From Rhizobium sp. ICMP 5592 (lineage in GTDB: Bacteria; Pseudomonadota; Alphaproteobacteria; Rhizobiales; Rhizobiaceae), in the NCBI RefSeq assembly GCF_009498525.1, contig NZ_QSNT01000003.1:1157671-1221670 (forward strand): a DNA stretch of 64,000 nucleotides, in the 5' to 3' direction. Position 1 is the stretch's first letter; every line of letters begins with the position of its first letter. The notes beneath the pieces were generated by a model. That model saw only the letters and a program-made list of their open reading frames with translations, did not search any database and had not been told where the DNA came from. The position numbers and the translations under genes are program-made. Of the stretch, positions 53,009-61,298 are shown piece after piece.

Positions 53009-53743
53009 TCAAAGCGCCACCTCCTCGCGCCGCTCCACCACCACACCAATCGTCCTGACCCAGGCCCGCGCGATCGCCAGCCCCGCTGTTTCCGCCACTA
53101 CCGCATGTTTCGCGGCGATCTCGGGAAAGCGTTCCAGCCAGCCGGGCTCAATGCGCTCGATCGTCTCCTTGAAATCCCTCCGCCAGCCGTCGATTACATC
53201 GGCATTGGCCTCGAAATGGAACTGCGTGCCGTAGGTGGCGCGGCCGATGCGGTAGGCTTGATTGGCTGCAGTGCTGTTGGTGGCAAGCCGCATTGCCTCT
53301 GCGGGCAATGTGAACGTATCGGAATGCCATTCGAAGATGGTGAATTCGTCACCGACATCAGACAGCAGCGGATCGGCCTTGCCCTCCTCGGTGACACCGA
53401 CTGTCTTCCAGCCGAATTCGCGGGCGGCACCGATGAGGTTTTCGGCCTCATAGGCGCGCGCCAGGATCTGGCTGCCGAGGCAGATGCCGAGCACGGCTTT
53501 GTCGGCTTCCGTGAAGCGGCGCATCAGTTGCGCCAGCTCCGGCAGATAGGGGTGGGTTTCGTCATCGCGGGCATTTTGCTCGCCGCCGAGCACGACGAGC
53601 GCATCATGCACCGCCGGATCCTGCGGAAGAGGCTCGCCATCCCACGCCCGGAACCATTCAAGCTCTGCCCCCGCCTCCTTCAGCGCGATGCCAAGGGCGC
53701 CAAGCGGCGTGTTCTTCATATTCTCGACGATTGCGACCCGCAT
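53009..53743 (-). CDS. type 1 glutamine amidotransferase
   Basis: A 244-residue class I glutamine amidotransferase similar to the GMP synthase-like group. The catalytic triad is visible: C88 in LGICLGSQILA, H176 and E178 in TQFHFEAN. The N-terminal RVAIVENMKNTPLGALGIALKEAG is typical. Some relatives deglutamylate gamma-glutamyl compounds; the substrate here is unknown. The frame is open to 53803, but MRVAIVEN at 53743 fits the family. It lies on the minus strand between two convergent or divergent genes and is not in an evident operon. Confidence 0.9.
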   Translation of the reverse strand: MRVAIVENMKNTPLGALGIALKEAGAELEWFRAWDGEPLPQDPAVHDALVVLGGEQNARDDETHPYLPELAQLMRRFTEADKAVLGICLGSQILARAYEAENLIGAAREFGWKTVGVTEEGKADPLLSDVGDEFTIFEWHSDTFTLPAEAMRLATNSTAANQAYRIGRATYGTQFHFEANADVIDGWRRDFKETIERIEPGWLERFPEIAAKHAVVAETAGLAIARAWVRTIGVVVERREEVAL

Positions 53744-53865
53744 TCTCGTAATTCCTGAAAGACAATCCTGCGAAAGATGACCACGGGCGGATCGGCGGCG
53801 CAAGAGCGGGGCGCTTGCGGCCGGCCAAAGCTGAGCCTAAATGTCAGCAAACAACGAGGAAACCG

Positions 53866-54162
53866 ATGATGAGCGACAAGCCACGGATCACCATTCTCTA
53901 TTGTACCCAATGCAACTGGTTGCTGCGGTCCGGCTGGATGGCGCAGGAGCTGTTGCAGACCTTCACCGACAGCCTCGGCGAAGTCGCGCTGATCCCCGGC
54001 ACCGGCGGCGTCTTTGAAATCCGTATCGACGGCGAGTTGCTGTGGGAGCGCAAGCGCGACGGCGGCTTTCCGGGGCCGAAGGAGCTGAAACAGCGGGTGC
54101 GCGACATCATCGATCCCGATCGCGATCTCGGCCACACGGACCGCGCATCGCTGGAAAGCTGA
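53866..54162 (+). CDS. SelT/SelW/SelH-family (Rdx-type) protein
   Basis: A 98-residue thioredoxin-like Rdx protein. The CxxC redox motif is YCTQC (C13, C16) after the first strand RITILY, and GTGGVFEIRIDGELLWERKRDGGFPGPKELKQRVRD is the family core. Bacterial members have two cysteines in place of the selenocysteine of animal SelW. Two ATG codons lie in tandem at 53866 and 53869. A strong terminator follows. Role in redox defence is plausible but unproven. Confidence 0.9.
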   Translation: MMSDKPRITILYCTQCNWLLRSGWMAQELLQTFTDSLGEVALIPGTGGVFEIRIDGELLWERKRDGGFPGPKELKQRVRDIIDPDRDLGHTDRASLES

Positions 54163-54175
54163 CGGACATTCTGGA

Positions 54176-54204
54176 GGAGGCGCGGCCCAAATAGGCGCGC
54201 CTCC
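54176..54204. terminator. bidirectional terminator
   Basis: Arms GGAGGCGCG and CGCGCCTCC with an 11-base loop, followed on the plus strand by GTTCCTTTATTTG. It separates the SelW-like gene from the convergent small gene. Confidence 0.82.
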
Positions 54205-54210
54205 GTTCCT

Positions 54211-54351
54211 TTATTTGTCTTTTTTGCCGAAACCCGTCGTGTTGCCGGCCTGTTTGACGGCAAAACCCGGCTGCGCCTTTGGAGCTTCGACGGATTTGTC
54301 CTTCTTGGGTTTTCGTGTCTCGCGATTGCTTCTTACCTGACCCTTGGCCAT
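54211..54351 (-). CDS. small basic protein, 46 residues
   Basis: A 46-residue, lysine-rich protein: MAKGQVRSNRETRKPKK at the N-terminus, then SVEAPKAQPGFAVKQAGNTTGFGKKDK. The GGGAGCTTGAA before the ATG at 54351 is a good ribosome binding site. Small proteins of this MAKGQxRSNRE type occur in many alphaproteobacteria; no function is known to me. It is likely disordered and may bind nucleic acid. It is convergent with the SelW-like gene across a terminator. Confidence 0.75.
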   Translation of the reverse strand: MAKGQVRSNRETRKPKKDKSVEAPKAQPGFAVKQAGNTTGFGKKDK

Positions 54352-54498
54352 TTCAAGCTCCCTGTTTCGTTCGCGACCCCGTGGAAGCGATGACAGCTTA
54401 GTGGGTCGCCTAAGCCGCACAAAAAGCAAGCGATTTATTTTTGCCTTCGTCTCAAGATGTCAGGAAAAAAGCACGAACCGTCGTTGAGAGAGCCGGCC

Positions 54499-54924
54499 TT
54501 ACTGATAGGGCGAGCGGCAGGCCTGAAAACCGTTGTGGAGCGTCGTGTAGAGGTTCGTCCCCGGATTATAGGTTCGATAGCGATCGGCGCACCACATCTG
54601 GTGCCGGGCGCGATTGTCGACCGGCGCACGATAATTGGTTTTTGGTGGGACATAGTTGTTGCGCGGAGGGATGACGATCCCGCGGTTGTCATAACGATTC
54701 CCGCCACCAAGGGCCGGCGGATTGGGGATAGGCTGGCCCGGCCGCCGGTACCATTGCTGCCGCCCGAAACCGAAACAGCCGCGATAGTCGCAGAGAACCG
54801 ATCCATTGGCGCGCGGCGGGATGACGATCGTCGGGTTTTTCGAAGCCGCATAGCCGACATCCAGAGGCAGCAACAAAGCAAGGCCGAGAGCACAGCCACA
54901 GGCGATTTTCGCGAAAACAGTCAT
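54499..54924 (-). CDS. BA14K-family secreted protein
   Basis: A 141-residue exported protein. A signal peptide (residues 1-26, ACGCALGLALLLPLDVGYA) precedes a proline/asparagine-rich middle, and the C-terminal ARHQMWCADRYRTYNPGTN followed by LHNGFQACRSPY matches the BA14K lectin-like domain known from Brucella and other Rhizobiales, with its characteristic two cysteines. BA14K is immunoreactive in Brucella and implicated in envelope integrity. RBS GGGAG precedes the ATG at 54924. It is divergent from the phosphomannomutase-like gene. Confidence 0.82.
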   Translation of the reverse strand: MTVFAKIACGCALGLALLLPLDVGYAASKNPTIVIPPRANGSVLCDYRGCFGFGRQQWYRRPGQPIPNPPALGGGNRYDNRGIVIPPRNNYVPPKTNYRAPVDNRARHQMWCADRYRTYNPGTNLYTTLHNGFQACRSPYQ

Positions 54925-55109
54925 GACGGGCTCCCGTACTGTCGGTCTCGGCGACGCAACATCGCTTCTTCAACGGCTCGTCCTTGTATTTGGGTTCTCA
55001 CCCCAGACAAAACCAGTGCCGTAATAGCAGGCATTTGGCCGTCATCGATCAGTTGATCCTTTTCTCGGCTTGTTTCATAAGAAGCGCAAACACTACGAGG
55101 AGATTGCGC

Positions 55110-56540
55110 GTGAGCAGCTTGAAATTCGGCACCAGCGGCCTTCGCGGCCTGTCAGTGGATCTCGTGGGACGGGCGTCGGCCCTCTATGCCACGGCCTTTG
55201 CCCGCCATCTGCTGAAAAGCGGCCAGGCGCAGCCCGGCGATCTCATTCTCGTCGGCCGGGATTTTCGCGATTCGAGCCCATCGATCTCCGCCACCTGCAT
55301 CGGCGCGCTGAAGCGTGCCGGCTTCACGCCGGTCGATTGCGGCACGCTGCCGACGCCGGCGCTGGCGCTTTACGGGCTGGAGCTCAAGGCCGCGTCGCTG
55401 ATGATCACCGGCTCGCATATTCCGGCCGACCGCAACGGCATTAAATTCTATCGCCCGGACGGCGAAATCGACAAGCAGGACGAACTGGCGATCAGCGCGG
55501 AAGCCGCGGCGATCGGCGACGCGAAGCTGGACGAGACACCCGGCACCGGCGAAGATCGCTCGGCGCAGACCGAAGCTTTGTACTTCGAGCGCAATATCGC
55601 CCTGCTGCCCGCCGACAGCCTCAAGGGTCTGACGATCGGTGTCTATCAGCACAGCACAGTGGCGCGCGACCTGCTGGGCCTCGTGCTTGCGCATTATGGC
55701 GCGCGCGTCGTGCCGCTCGGCCGTTCCGAAAACTTCATTCCCGTCGATACCGAAGCGGTCTCTCCTGAGACCATCCGTCTGCTGAAGGGCTGGGCGCCGG
55801 AACACGGGCTGGATGCGATCGTCTCCGCCGATGGCGATGGCGACCGGCCGCTTCTGGCGGATGAAACCGGCGAGCCCTTGCGCGGCGACCTGCTCGGCCT
55901 CATCGCCGCGAACTTCCTTGGCGCGGAGGTGGTGGTGACGCCGGTCACCTCCAATTCCGGCATCGAAGCCGCAGGCTCCTATTCGGTCACCCGCACCCGC
56001 GTCGGCTCGCCCTATGTCATCGCCGGCATGGATGAGGCGCTGGTCGCCGGCAAGACCAATGTCATGGGCTTCGAGGCGAATGGCGGCACACTCACGGCCA
56101 GCCGCTTCATCATCGAAGGCGAGCCCGTACAGCCCCTGCCGACACGCGATGGCTTTCTTCCGATCCTTGCGACGCTTTATGCAGCCGCGCTCGCCAGACA
56201 GCCGCTCTCGGCCGTTGCCGGCGGCTACCGCCTGCCCTTCGCCGCTGCCGACCGGTTGGAGAACTTTCCGGTCGAAACCAGCGCGGCGCTGATGGCTTAT
56301 CTGCGCGCCTCGGATGCGAATCTCGCAAGCTTCCTGGCGCCGGTATCCGGTGTTGCGTCGAAGAGCGATATCGACGGGCTGCGGGTGACGCTCTCCGATG
56401 GCGGCATCATCCATTTCCGTCCCTCCGGAAATGCTCCGGAAATGCGCTGCTATGTCGAAGCCGCGGGAGAAAACGAAGCAAAGGCCTTGCTGGAACAGGG
56501 ACTTGGCCTCATCCGCGCCTGGGCGAAAGCCCGGGCATAG
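55110..56540 (+). CDS. phosphomannomutase/phosphoglucomutase-like enzyme
   Basis: A 476-residue alpha-D-phosphohexomutase. The start is GTG at 55110 with GAGGAGA before it. Domain order is typical: the N-terminal KFGTSGLRG, the active-site phosphoserine loop TGSHIPADRNG (S102), the metal loop SADGDGDRP, the sugar-specificity loop GFEANGGTL and the C-terminal phosphate-binding RPSGNAPEMRCY. It interconverts hexose-6-phosphates and hexose-1-phosphates, supplying activated sugars for envelope glycans. The frame is open far upstream, but the family start fits GTG. A terminator overlaps the stop. Confidence 0.92.
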   Translation: MSSLKFGTSGLRGLSVDLVGRASALYATAFARHLLKSGQAQPGDLILVGRDFRDSSPSISATCIGALKRAGFTPVDCGTLPTPALALYGLELKAASLMITGSHIPADRNGIKFYRPDGEIDKQDELAISAEAAAIGDAKLDETPGTGEDRSAQTEALYFERNIALLPADSLKGLTIGVYQHSTVARDLLGLVLAHYGARVVPLGRSENFIPVDTEAVSPETIRLLKGWAPEHGLDAIVSADGDGDRPLLADETGEPLRGDLLGLIAANFLGAEVVVTPVTSNSGIEAAGSYSVTRTRVGSPYVIAGMDEALVAGKTNVMGFEANGGTLTASRFIIEGEPVQPLPTRDGFLPILATLYAAALARQPLSAVAGGYRLPFAAADRLENFPVETSAALMAYLRASDANLASFLAPVSGVASKSDIDGLRVTLSDGGIIHFRPSGNAPEMRCYVEAAGENEAKALLEQGLGLIRAWAKARA

Positions 56541-56562
56541 GCCGGGCTTCAACCGCTTTTTT
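56527..56562 (+). terminator. terminator after phosphomannomutase-like gene
   Basis: Arms AAGCCCGG and CCGGGCTT with a 7-base loop overlap the stop codon; a run of six T follows at 56557-56562. Confidence 0.75.
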
Positions 56563-56593
56563 CCAGATTGACACGAAAACTTCAAAAACCCTG

Positions 56594-56622
56594 TTGACAC
56601 CGGAGAGCCACCCCCTTACATG
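56594..56622 (+). promoter_or_regulatory. sigma-70-like promoter of tRNA-Leu
   Basis: TTGACA at 56594-56599 and TACATG at 56617-56622 with 17-base spacing, about 11 bases before the tRNA. The -35 is a perfect match to consensus. Confidence 0.75.
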
Positions 56623-56632
56623 CGTGTCCGTC

Positions 56633-56719
56633 GCCCAGATGGCGGAATTGGTAGACGCGCCAGCTTCAGGTGCTGGTACCCGAAAGGGTGTGGAGGTTCG
56701 AGTCCTCTTCTGGGCACCA
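56633..56719 (+). tRNA. tRNA-Leu (CAG anticodon)
   Basis: Class II tRNA with a full cloverleaf: acceptor GCCCAGA/TCTGGGC, D-arm with GGAATTGGTAGACGCG, anticodon stem CCAGC/GCTGG with loop TTCAGGT, a long variable arm ACCCGAAAGGGT and T-arm GGAGG-TTCGAGT-CCTCT. CCA is encoded at 56717-56719. It reads CTG codons, the most used leucine codon in GC-rich genomes. Confidence 0.97.
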
Positions 56720-57160
56720 TTCCATTTTTCCAACGTTGATTTCGTTGGTTCTTTCATCGATTTTTGTCAGATAAGTTCCCCTTCGGGGGCAGGGCGGATA
56801 TCGATGATAATTTCCCGAACAGCATCGATATAACTGTCCCGCCAGCCATTTGGTTTGCGGGCGCGAAATTGCCAAGGCAGCTGCGCCATCGATCGATGCA
56901 AGGACGTCGATCGGACTCCGCATCCTCCGTCAGCCATTCCATATCTGGCACATCATTCCCATGGCCGTTGCGATCCGTCGCATGCCCCATGCCGCGAATT
57001 GCCCATCCGTGACGCTATTCATATAGACAGGCCAAGGTCGCAAAAACATAGTTGCGCGTGACATCTATACGCCTCTTCCTCACGCTGGCCGCACCGATGT
57101 AAGAAATCGGCCTCACAGCGCCGGAAAGTTTATTTAAAACAAAATCTTAGGACGGATTAG
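56720..57160. other. intergenic region after tRNA-Leu
   Basis: 441 bases with no recognised gene. A weak hairpin (CCAACG/CGTTGG, 56730-56748) follows the tRNA. A minus-strand frame (56754-56990) has no ribosome binding site and no family resemblance. The last 30 bases are AT-rich and hold the ribosome binding site AGGACGG of the next gene. Confidence 0.5.
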
Positions 57161-58021
57161 ATGGAGACATGGCTCCTGCTGTCGAACTGCCAAACGTTTG
57201 GACTTGCGAATTCCCTGAATTTGCTCAATCCGAAGTTCCATATCGAGGCGGTTGATGTCTATGCGTTCCAGCATGGTATCGAAAAATACAGGGCAGCATT
57301 GCCCGAATATTTCAGGGTAATCATCCATCCGTATTTCCAGACCATGGATTTCGATTTCACGGCCGCGCGCAATCTCGACATCATTCCCTCGATAGAGTTC
57401 GACGCTTATCACCCCGATATCTGCTATGCGTTTTCGGAAAGCGGCGGCCCGCTCGACGGGCCGATGAGCGCGTATCACTCGATGATCGTATTGGCCGCTT
57501 ATGAGGCCGGATTGTCCGTAGAAGCGACCCGCAAACTGTTTCGGCGGGATGTGTTTGAACGATGCGGCTTCCTGACGCGCTGGGAAGAAGAGCGCACGGA
57601 TCTTATCAACAATTTCGCGCAGCATGGGCTGGATATTTCATCCGCCTTCCGGAACTGGTCTCGCGGCGATTCCTTCATGTACTCGGTGAACCATCCGAAG
57701 ATTCATTGCGTCTACGATATTGCGCGCGTCTTCATGAAGCGCCTCGGCGTTCAGACTTTCGAAGGCGGCATCGTGCCGATGGACAATCTTCTCAAGGGGC
57801 CGTGCTATCCGGTCTATCCGGAAATTGCCGAGACATTCGGGGCGCGAGGATCCTACCTCTTCAAGATGCACAATGAATACCGCCTCATCTCGCTGGAGAC
57901 ATTCATCGATCTCAGCTTCGCCAGCTATTCGCGCTTTCCCGCCGGCACGCTCCATATCGAGAAATCGGTTCGCAGCCGATATGCGCAGGTGAAGGCCGTA
58001 ATCGCCGAGGCGGTCGGATAA
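57161..58021 (+). CDS. WcbI-like polysaccharide biosynthesis protein
   Basis: A 286-residue protein starting METWLLLSNCQTFGLANSLNLL. The N-terminal N-C-Q motif after a hydrophobic strand, the spacing to RVIIHPYFQTMDFD, and the overall length resemble the WcbI family, a possible CoA-binding acetyltransferase for capsule biosynthesis in Burkholderia and others. No signal peptide or membrane helix is seen. AGGACGG precedes the ATG. It stands next to a tRNA gene and 0.6 kb after a phosphohexomutase, which would suit glycan synthesis. The family assignment rests on motif memory and is tentative. Confidence 0.55.
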   Translation: METWLLLSNCQTFGLANSLNLLNPKFHIEAVDVYAFQHGIEKYRAALPEYFRVIIHPYFQTMDFDFTAARNLDIIPSIEFDAYHPDICYAFSESGGPLDGPMSAYHSMIVLAAYEAGLSVEATRKLFRRDVFERCGFLTRWEEERTDLINNFAQHGLDISSAFRNWSRGDSFMYSVNHPKIHCVYDIARVFMKRLGVQTFEGGIVPMDNLLKGPCYPVYPEIAETFGARGSYLFKMHNEYRLISLETFIDLSFASYSRFPAGTLHIEKSVRSRYAQVKAVIAEAVG

Positions 58022-58100
58022 CGGCACCCGTCCGCCCATTGTTTCCCCGGGACCACCCAACCGGCAATCCCAGGGATGAAATCCGACATCGGATTGAACG

Positions 58101-58415
58101 TCAGCCCTTGCGGTTATGCCCCTTGCCCGTGGCCGGCGCGCAAAGCAGCACCTTGCAGCTCGGGTCGTCGGAGGTCGGTACGGATACCTTGGTCGGGATG
58201 CCACGGTTCACGCAAGCCGCCGAGTTCGACACATAGCGATCATAGACCGTCAGGTTGCTGACAGTGCTGGAGGGATGCTGCAACACGGCTTCGCCTTCCT
58301 GGGAGACCTTGTCGCGCACGGCCGCGCAGCTCATGGACGGGGTGTCATAGCGCGATATCGCCATCGCGTTCGAGGCGCACAGTCCGAATACCGCGACCAA
58401 CATAATCTTCTTCAT
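58101..58415 (-). CDS. small secreted cysteine-containing protein
   Basis: A 104-residue protein with a clear signal peptide (residues 1-19, KKIMLVAVFGLCASNAMA) and a mature part with four cysteines: SMSCAAVRDKV, SAACVNRG, DDPSCKVLLCAP. The spacing suggests two disulfides. Small exported proteins of this pattern are widespread in Rhizobium, with no known function to me. AGAGGAA precedes the ATG at 58415. It lies downstream of the hexosaminidase operon on the same strand; a hairpin (58501-58530) separates the two. Confidence 0.8.
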   Translation of the reverse strand: MKKIMLVAVFGLCASNAMAISRYDTPSMSCAAVRDKVSQEGEAVLQHPSSTVSNLTVYDRYVSNSAACVNRGIPTKVSVPTSDDPSCKVLLCAPATGKGHNRKG

Positions 58416-58500
58416 GGGGGATTCCTCTTCTCAGTCATAGACTTCGCTATCAGAAGCACCCTATTATTATGCATCCCATATCATTTTTGTGACAGTATCG

Positions 58501-58530
58501 GGCGCTGCCCACAATGTCGCAGGCAGCGCC
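58501..58530. terminator. hairpin between hexosaminidase and small secreted gene
   Basis: Arms GGCGCTGCC and GGCAGCGCC with a 12-base loop. It lies 20 bases after the hexosaminidase stop. No T-run follows on the minus strand, so it may be a weak or Rho-assisted terminator. Confidence 0.5.
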
Positions 58531-58549
58531 GTGCTTTCGAAAGCCGTCC

Positions 58550-60469
58550 TTATAGGCTCGGGCTGAGCGGCACGATGGCGGCGAACCGCTGCCAGTCCTT
58601 GCCCGCTTTCGGCGTCCAGGCGGCTTCGGCGATGGCCGGAAGGCGCGGGAAGACCAAGCGGTTGAAATAGGCGCGCGACAGGAAGTTTTCCTGCCAGATG
58701 CAGGCCTGCACGCCCTTCAGCCGATCCTTCAGCTCATCCGGAAAATCGCCCTCGGCCTCATAGGCATAGGTATGCGCCGGCGGCACGGTTCCGGCCCAGC
58801 TCGCGCCCGGCTCCTGCCAAGCCTCCGCCTGCACCATGTCGAGATAATAGGCCTGGCCCGGCGTCATCACTACGTCATAGCCTTCGCGCGCCAGCTCGAT
58901 GCCGACCTCGGGCTTCTCCCAGGCCATCAGCAGCGTGCCTTCCGTGCCGACGCCGCCGCCATGGGCGACCTCGTTCCAGCCGGAGAGCTTGCGGCCGCGC
59001 TCGGTCAGCATCGTCTTCACCCGCTTCAGGAAATAGGATTGCAGCGCGAAGGTGCCCGAGATGCCCTCCTGCTCCATTAGCTTGCGCGCCATCGGCGAGG
59101 CCAGCCAGGAACCGTTTGCCACCTCGTCGCCGCCGATATGGAGATATTCGGAGGGGAACAGCTCGACCATCTCGTCGAACACTTTGCCGAGGAATTCGTA
59201 GGTGAGTTCGATGGCCGGGTTAAGCGCATTGTTGGGGAAGCCCTGGACGGAATGATAGCTTTCCGGCGCCTCCTGCCCGTCGGTGAGGTCCGGCAGGGCG
59301 GCGAGGGCGGCGGTGCTGTGGCCGGGAATATCGATTTCCGGCACGACCTCAATGCCGAGCGCCAGGGCATGCGCGACGATCTCCCTGATATCGTCCTGCG
59401 AATAGAAGCCGCCAACCGGTTCGGCGCCATTGCCGAGCTGCGGCAGCAGGGGCTCGTCCGGGCCGCGCAGCACGCCGGTCGAGGTTAGCCCCGGATAGGC
59501 CTTGATCTCCAGCCGCCACGCCTCGTCGTCGGTCAGGTGCCAATGGAAGATGTTGAGCTTCAGCCAGGCGAGGATATCGATCAGCCGCTTCACATCATCC
59601 TTGGGCGTGAATTGCCGGGAGACGTCGAGATGGCAGCCGCGCCAGCCATAGCGTGGCTGGTCGGAGATTGTACCGGCGACCGGGAAGCGGAACTTGCCCG
59701 GTTCGCGCCGTGCGCCGTCCAGAAGCTGCGCCAGCGTCGTCAGGCCATAGAAGCGGCCTGCGTCGGTGGAATAGGCAAGGACGATCTCGCTGGAGGAGAA
59801 AGAAAGCTCATAGGCTTCCTTGGCAAGGGCGGCCCGTTCGACGAAGCGCAGGGGCCTTCCCTGTGGCACGGCGATGAGGCTGAACGGCGTATGATTGACG
59901 GGAAACAGGCGCTGGAAGAGCGCCTGCGCCGCCGCAACGGCCTTCAGGCTGGCGCCGTCCGTTTCCTTGGCCGGATAGAGCGCGACCGGAAAGTCTTCGC
60001 CCGGCTTGACGTCGATCGTGGCCGGCCAGGGCTGGATGGCGAAAGGCAGCTCGAGCTTGCCTTCCGGCAGCAACACCGGCGGCGGCTCGCTGACGCGGCC
60101 CTCAAGCAGTAGATTGGAGATGGAGACGTCGATATGGCTGCCGTCGGCAAGCGTCAAATAGGCGGATTTGGCGCCGTCGGTGCAGTGCTTCGCGACGCGG
60201 TGCAAACCGCTGACGCTGAAGGTCCAGCTGTCGCCGGGCGCAACCGACAGGCCGGCGGGCGGAGCGAATTCGTGGAAATTGGCATTGCGGCGCAGGAAGA
60301 CGGCGTTGTCGCACGCCTTGGTATCGATGACGCGCGTCAGCGACGTATAGACGATGCTAAACCCCGTGAGTGGCGCATCCGACAGATTGATCAGCGTGAA
60401 GGTCAGGCGGCCGTTCGGACCGCCTTCGGGAGACCAGGTGTGTTCGAGATGATAGGAAGCCGGCTGCAT
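58550..60469 (-). CDS. beta-N-acetylhexosaminidase, GH20
   Basis: A 639-residue family 20 glycoside hydrolase. A beta-sandwich N-terminal part (with LTFTLINLSDAPLTGFSIVY) and a GH20b-type domain precede the TIM barrel, beginning RYGWRGCHLDVSRQFTPKDDV. The catalytic Asp-Glu pair is D448-E449 in LHIGGDEVANGSW. No signal peptide is seen, so it is probably cytosolic, hydrolysing imported N-acetylglucosaminides. It is the last gene of a minus-strand unit RidA-RpiR-SDR-GH20 with 27 bases to the SDR gene. Confidence 0.93.
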   Translation of the reverse strand: MQPASYHLEHTWSPEGGPNGRLTFTLINLSDAPLTGFSIVYTSLTRVIDTKACDNAVFLRRNANFHEFAPPAGLSVAPGDSWTFSVSGLHRVAKHCTDGAKSAYLTLADGSHIDVSISNLLLEGRVSEPPPVLLPEGKLELPFAIQPWPATIDVKPGEDFPVALYPAKETDGASLKAVAAAQALFQRLFPVNHTPFSLIAVPQGRPLRFVERAALAKEAYELSFSSSEIVLAYSTDAGRFYGLTTLAQLLDGARREPGKFRFPVAGTISDQPRYGWRGCHLDVSRQFTPKDDVKRLIDILAWLKLNIFHWHLTDDEAWRLEIKAYPGLTSTGVLRGPDEPLLPQLGNGAEPVGGFYSQDDIREIVAHALALGIEVVPEIDIPGHSTAALAALPDLTDGQEAPESYHSVQGFPNNALNPAIELTYEFLGKVFDEMVELFPSEYLHIGGDEVANGSWLASPMARKLMEQEGISGTFALQSYFLKRVKTMLTERGRKLSGWNEVAHGGGVGTEGTLLMAWEKPEVGIELAREGYDVVMTPGQAYYLDMVQAEAWQEPGASWAGTVPPAHTYAYEAEGDFPDELKDRLKGVQACIWQENFLSRAYFNRLVFPRLPAIAEAAWTPKAGKDWQRFAAIVPLSPSL

Positions 60470-60496
60470 GTCTGTTCCCTTTATAACAACGAGCGT

Positions 60497-61273
60497 TCAA
60501 TAATGGTCGGACTGTGAGAATGTATGGGCAAGCTCCGCCTGTCCCGCCGTCAGGCCGCAATCGACCGGCAGGCAGACGCCGGTGATGGAAGAGGCAAGCG
60601 GGCTTGCGAGAAAACCGACGGCATTGGCGACATCGGCGGGATCGACGACGCGCTGCAGCGGATACCAGCGCCGCGCCTCCTCGAAGACATTGGGGTTGGC
60701 CGCTGCACGCACCTCCCAGGCCTGCGTGCGTACCGTGCCTGGGGCTACGGCATTGGCGCGAATACCGAACTTGCCGTATTCGACCGCGACCAGCCGGGTG
60801 AAATGCAGAAGCCCGGCCTTGGCGGCGCTATAGGCGGGGTGGCCGAAGACGGCCATGCCGTTGACCGAGGCGATGTTGATCAACGATCCCTTCGACGCCT
60901 TCAACATGTTCTCGACGGCGCGGAAGCAGAGAAAGGCCGCCTCGAGATTAAGCGCATTGTCGGCACGCCAGATCTCGGGCGTCGTATCGTGCAGGCTGAC
61001 GGCGCGGGCAGCACCCGCATTGTTGACCAGCGTTTTCACCACGCCCAGCCCGGCCGCGACCTTTGCCATATTCGTGGTGTCGGCCTCGCTGGTGACGTCG
61101 ACCTTCAGGGCAGCGAAGCGCTCAGCGGCCCCAAGCTCGCACGCGGCCTCTTCAGCGGCTGTGGCGTCGATATCGACAAGCAGCACGATATCGTGGTCAT
61201 CCGCCAGGCGCCTCGCGATGGCGCGGCCGATATCGCCGGCGGCTCCGGTGACGATGGCGACGGATTTGCTCAT
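60497..61273 (-). CDS. short-chain dehydrogenase/reductase
   Basis: A 258-residue classical SDR. The NAD(P) motif is TGAAGDIG (residues 9-16), the structural NNAG is at 84-87, and the catalytic residues are S136, Y148 and K152 in AYSAAKAG. An acidic residue (D34/D36) at the end of the second strand suggests NAD rather than NADP. Start ATG at 61273 with GGGGAA. It lies between the RpiR regulator and the hexosaminidase, suggesting a sugar or hydroxy-acid oxidation step. Confidence 0.94.
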   Translation of the reverse strand: MSKSVAIVTGAAGDIGRAIARRLADDHDIVLLVDIDATAAEEAACELGAAERFAALKVDVTSEADTTNMAKVAAGLGVVKTLVNNAGAARAVSLHDTTPEIWRADNALNLEAAFLCFRAVENMLKASKGSLINIASVNGMAVFGHPAYSAAKAGLLHFTRLVAVEYGKFGIRANAVAPGTVRTQAWEVRAAANPNVFEEARRWYPLQRVVDPADVANAVGFLASPLASSITGVCLPVDCGLTAGQAELAHTFSQSDHY

Positions 61274-61298
61274 ATGGCTGTTCCCCTTTTGATATGCT

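Noticed and set aside
53866..54162. selenoprotein W with selenocysteine
   Set aside because: The redox motif is CTQC with normal cysteine codons; no in-frame TGA or SECIS-like hairpin is implied.
56754..56990. 78-residue minus-strand frame after the tRNA gene
   Set aside because: No Shine-Dalgarno, overlaps the tRNA downstream region in a non-conserved way, and resembles nothing known; I treat the stretch as non-coding.
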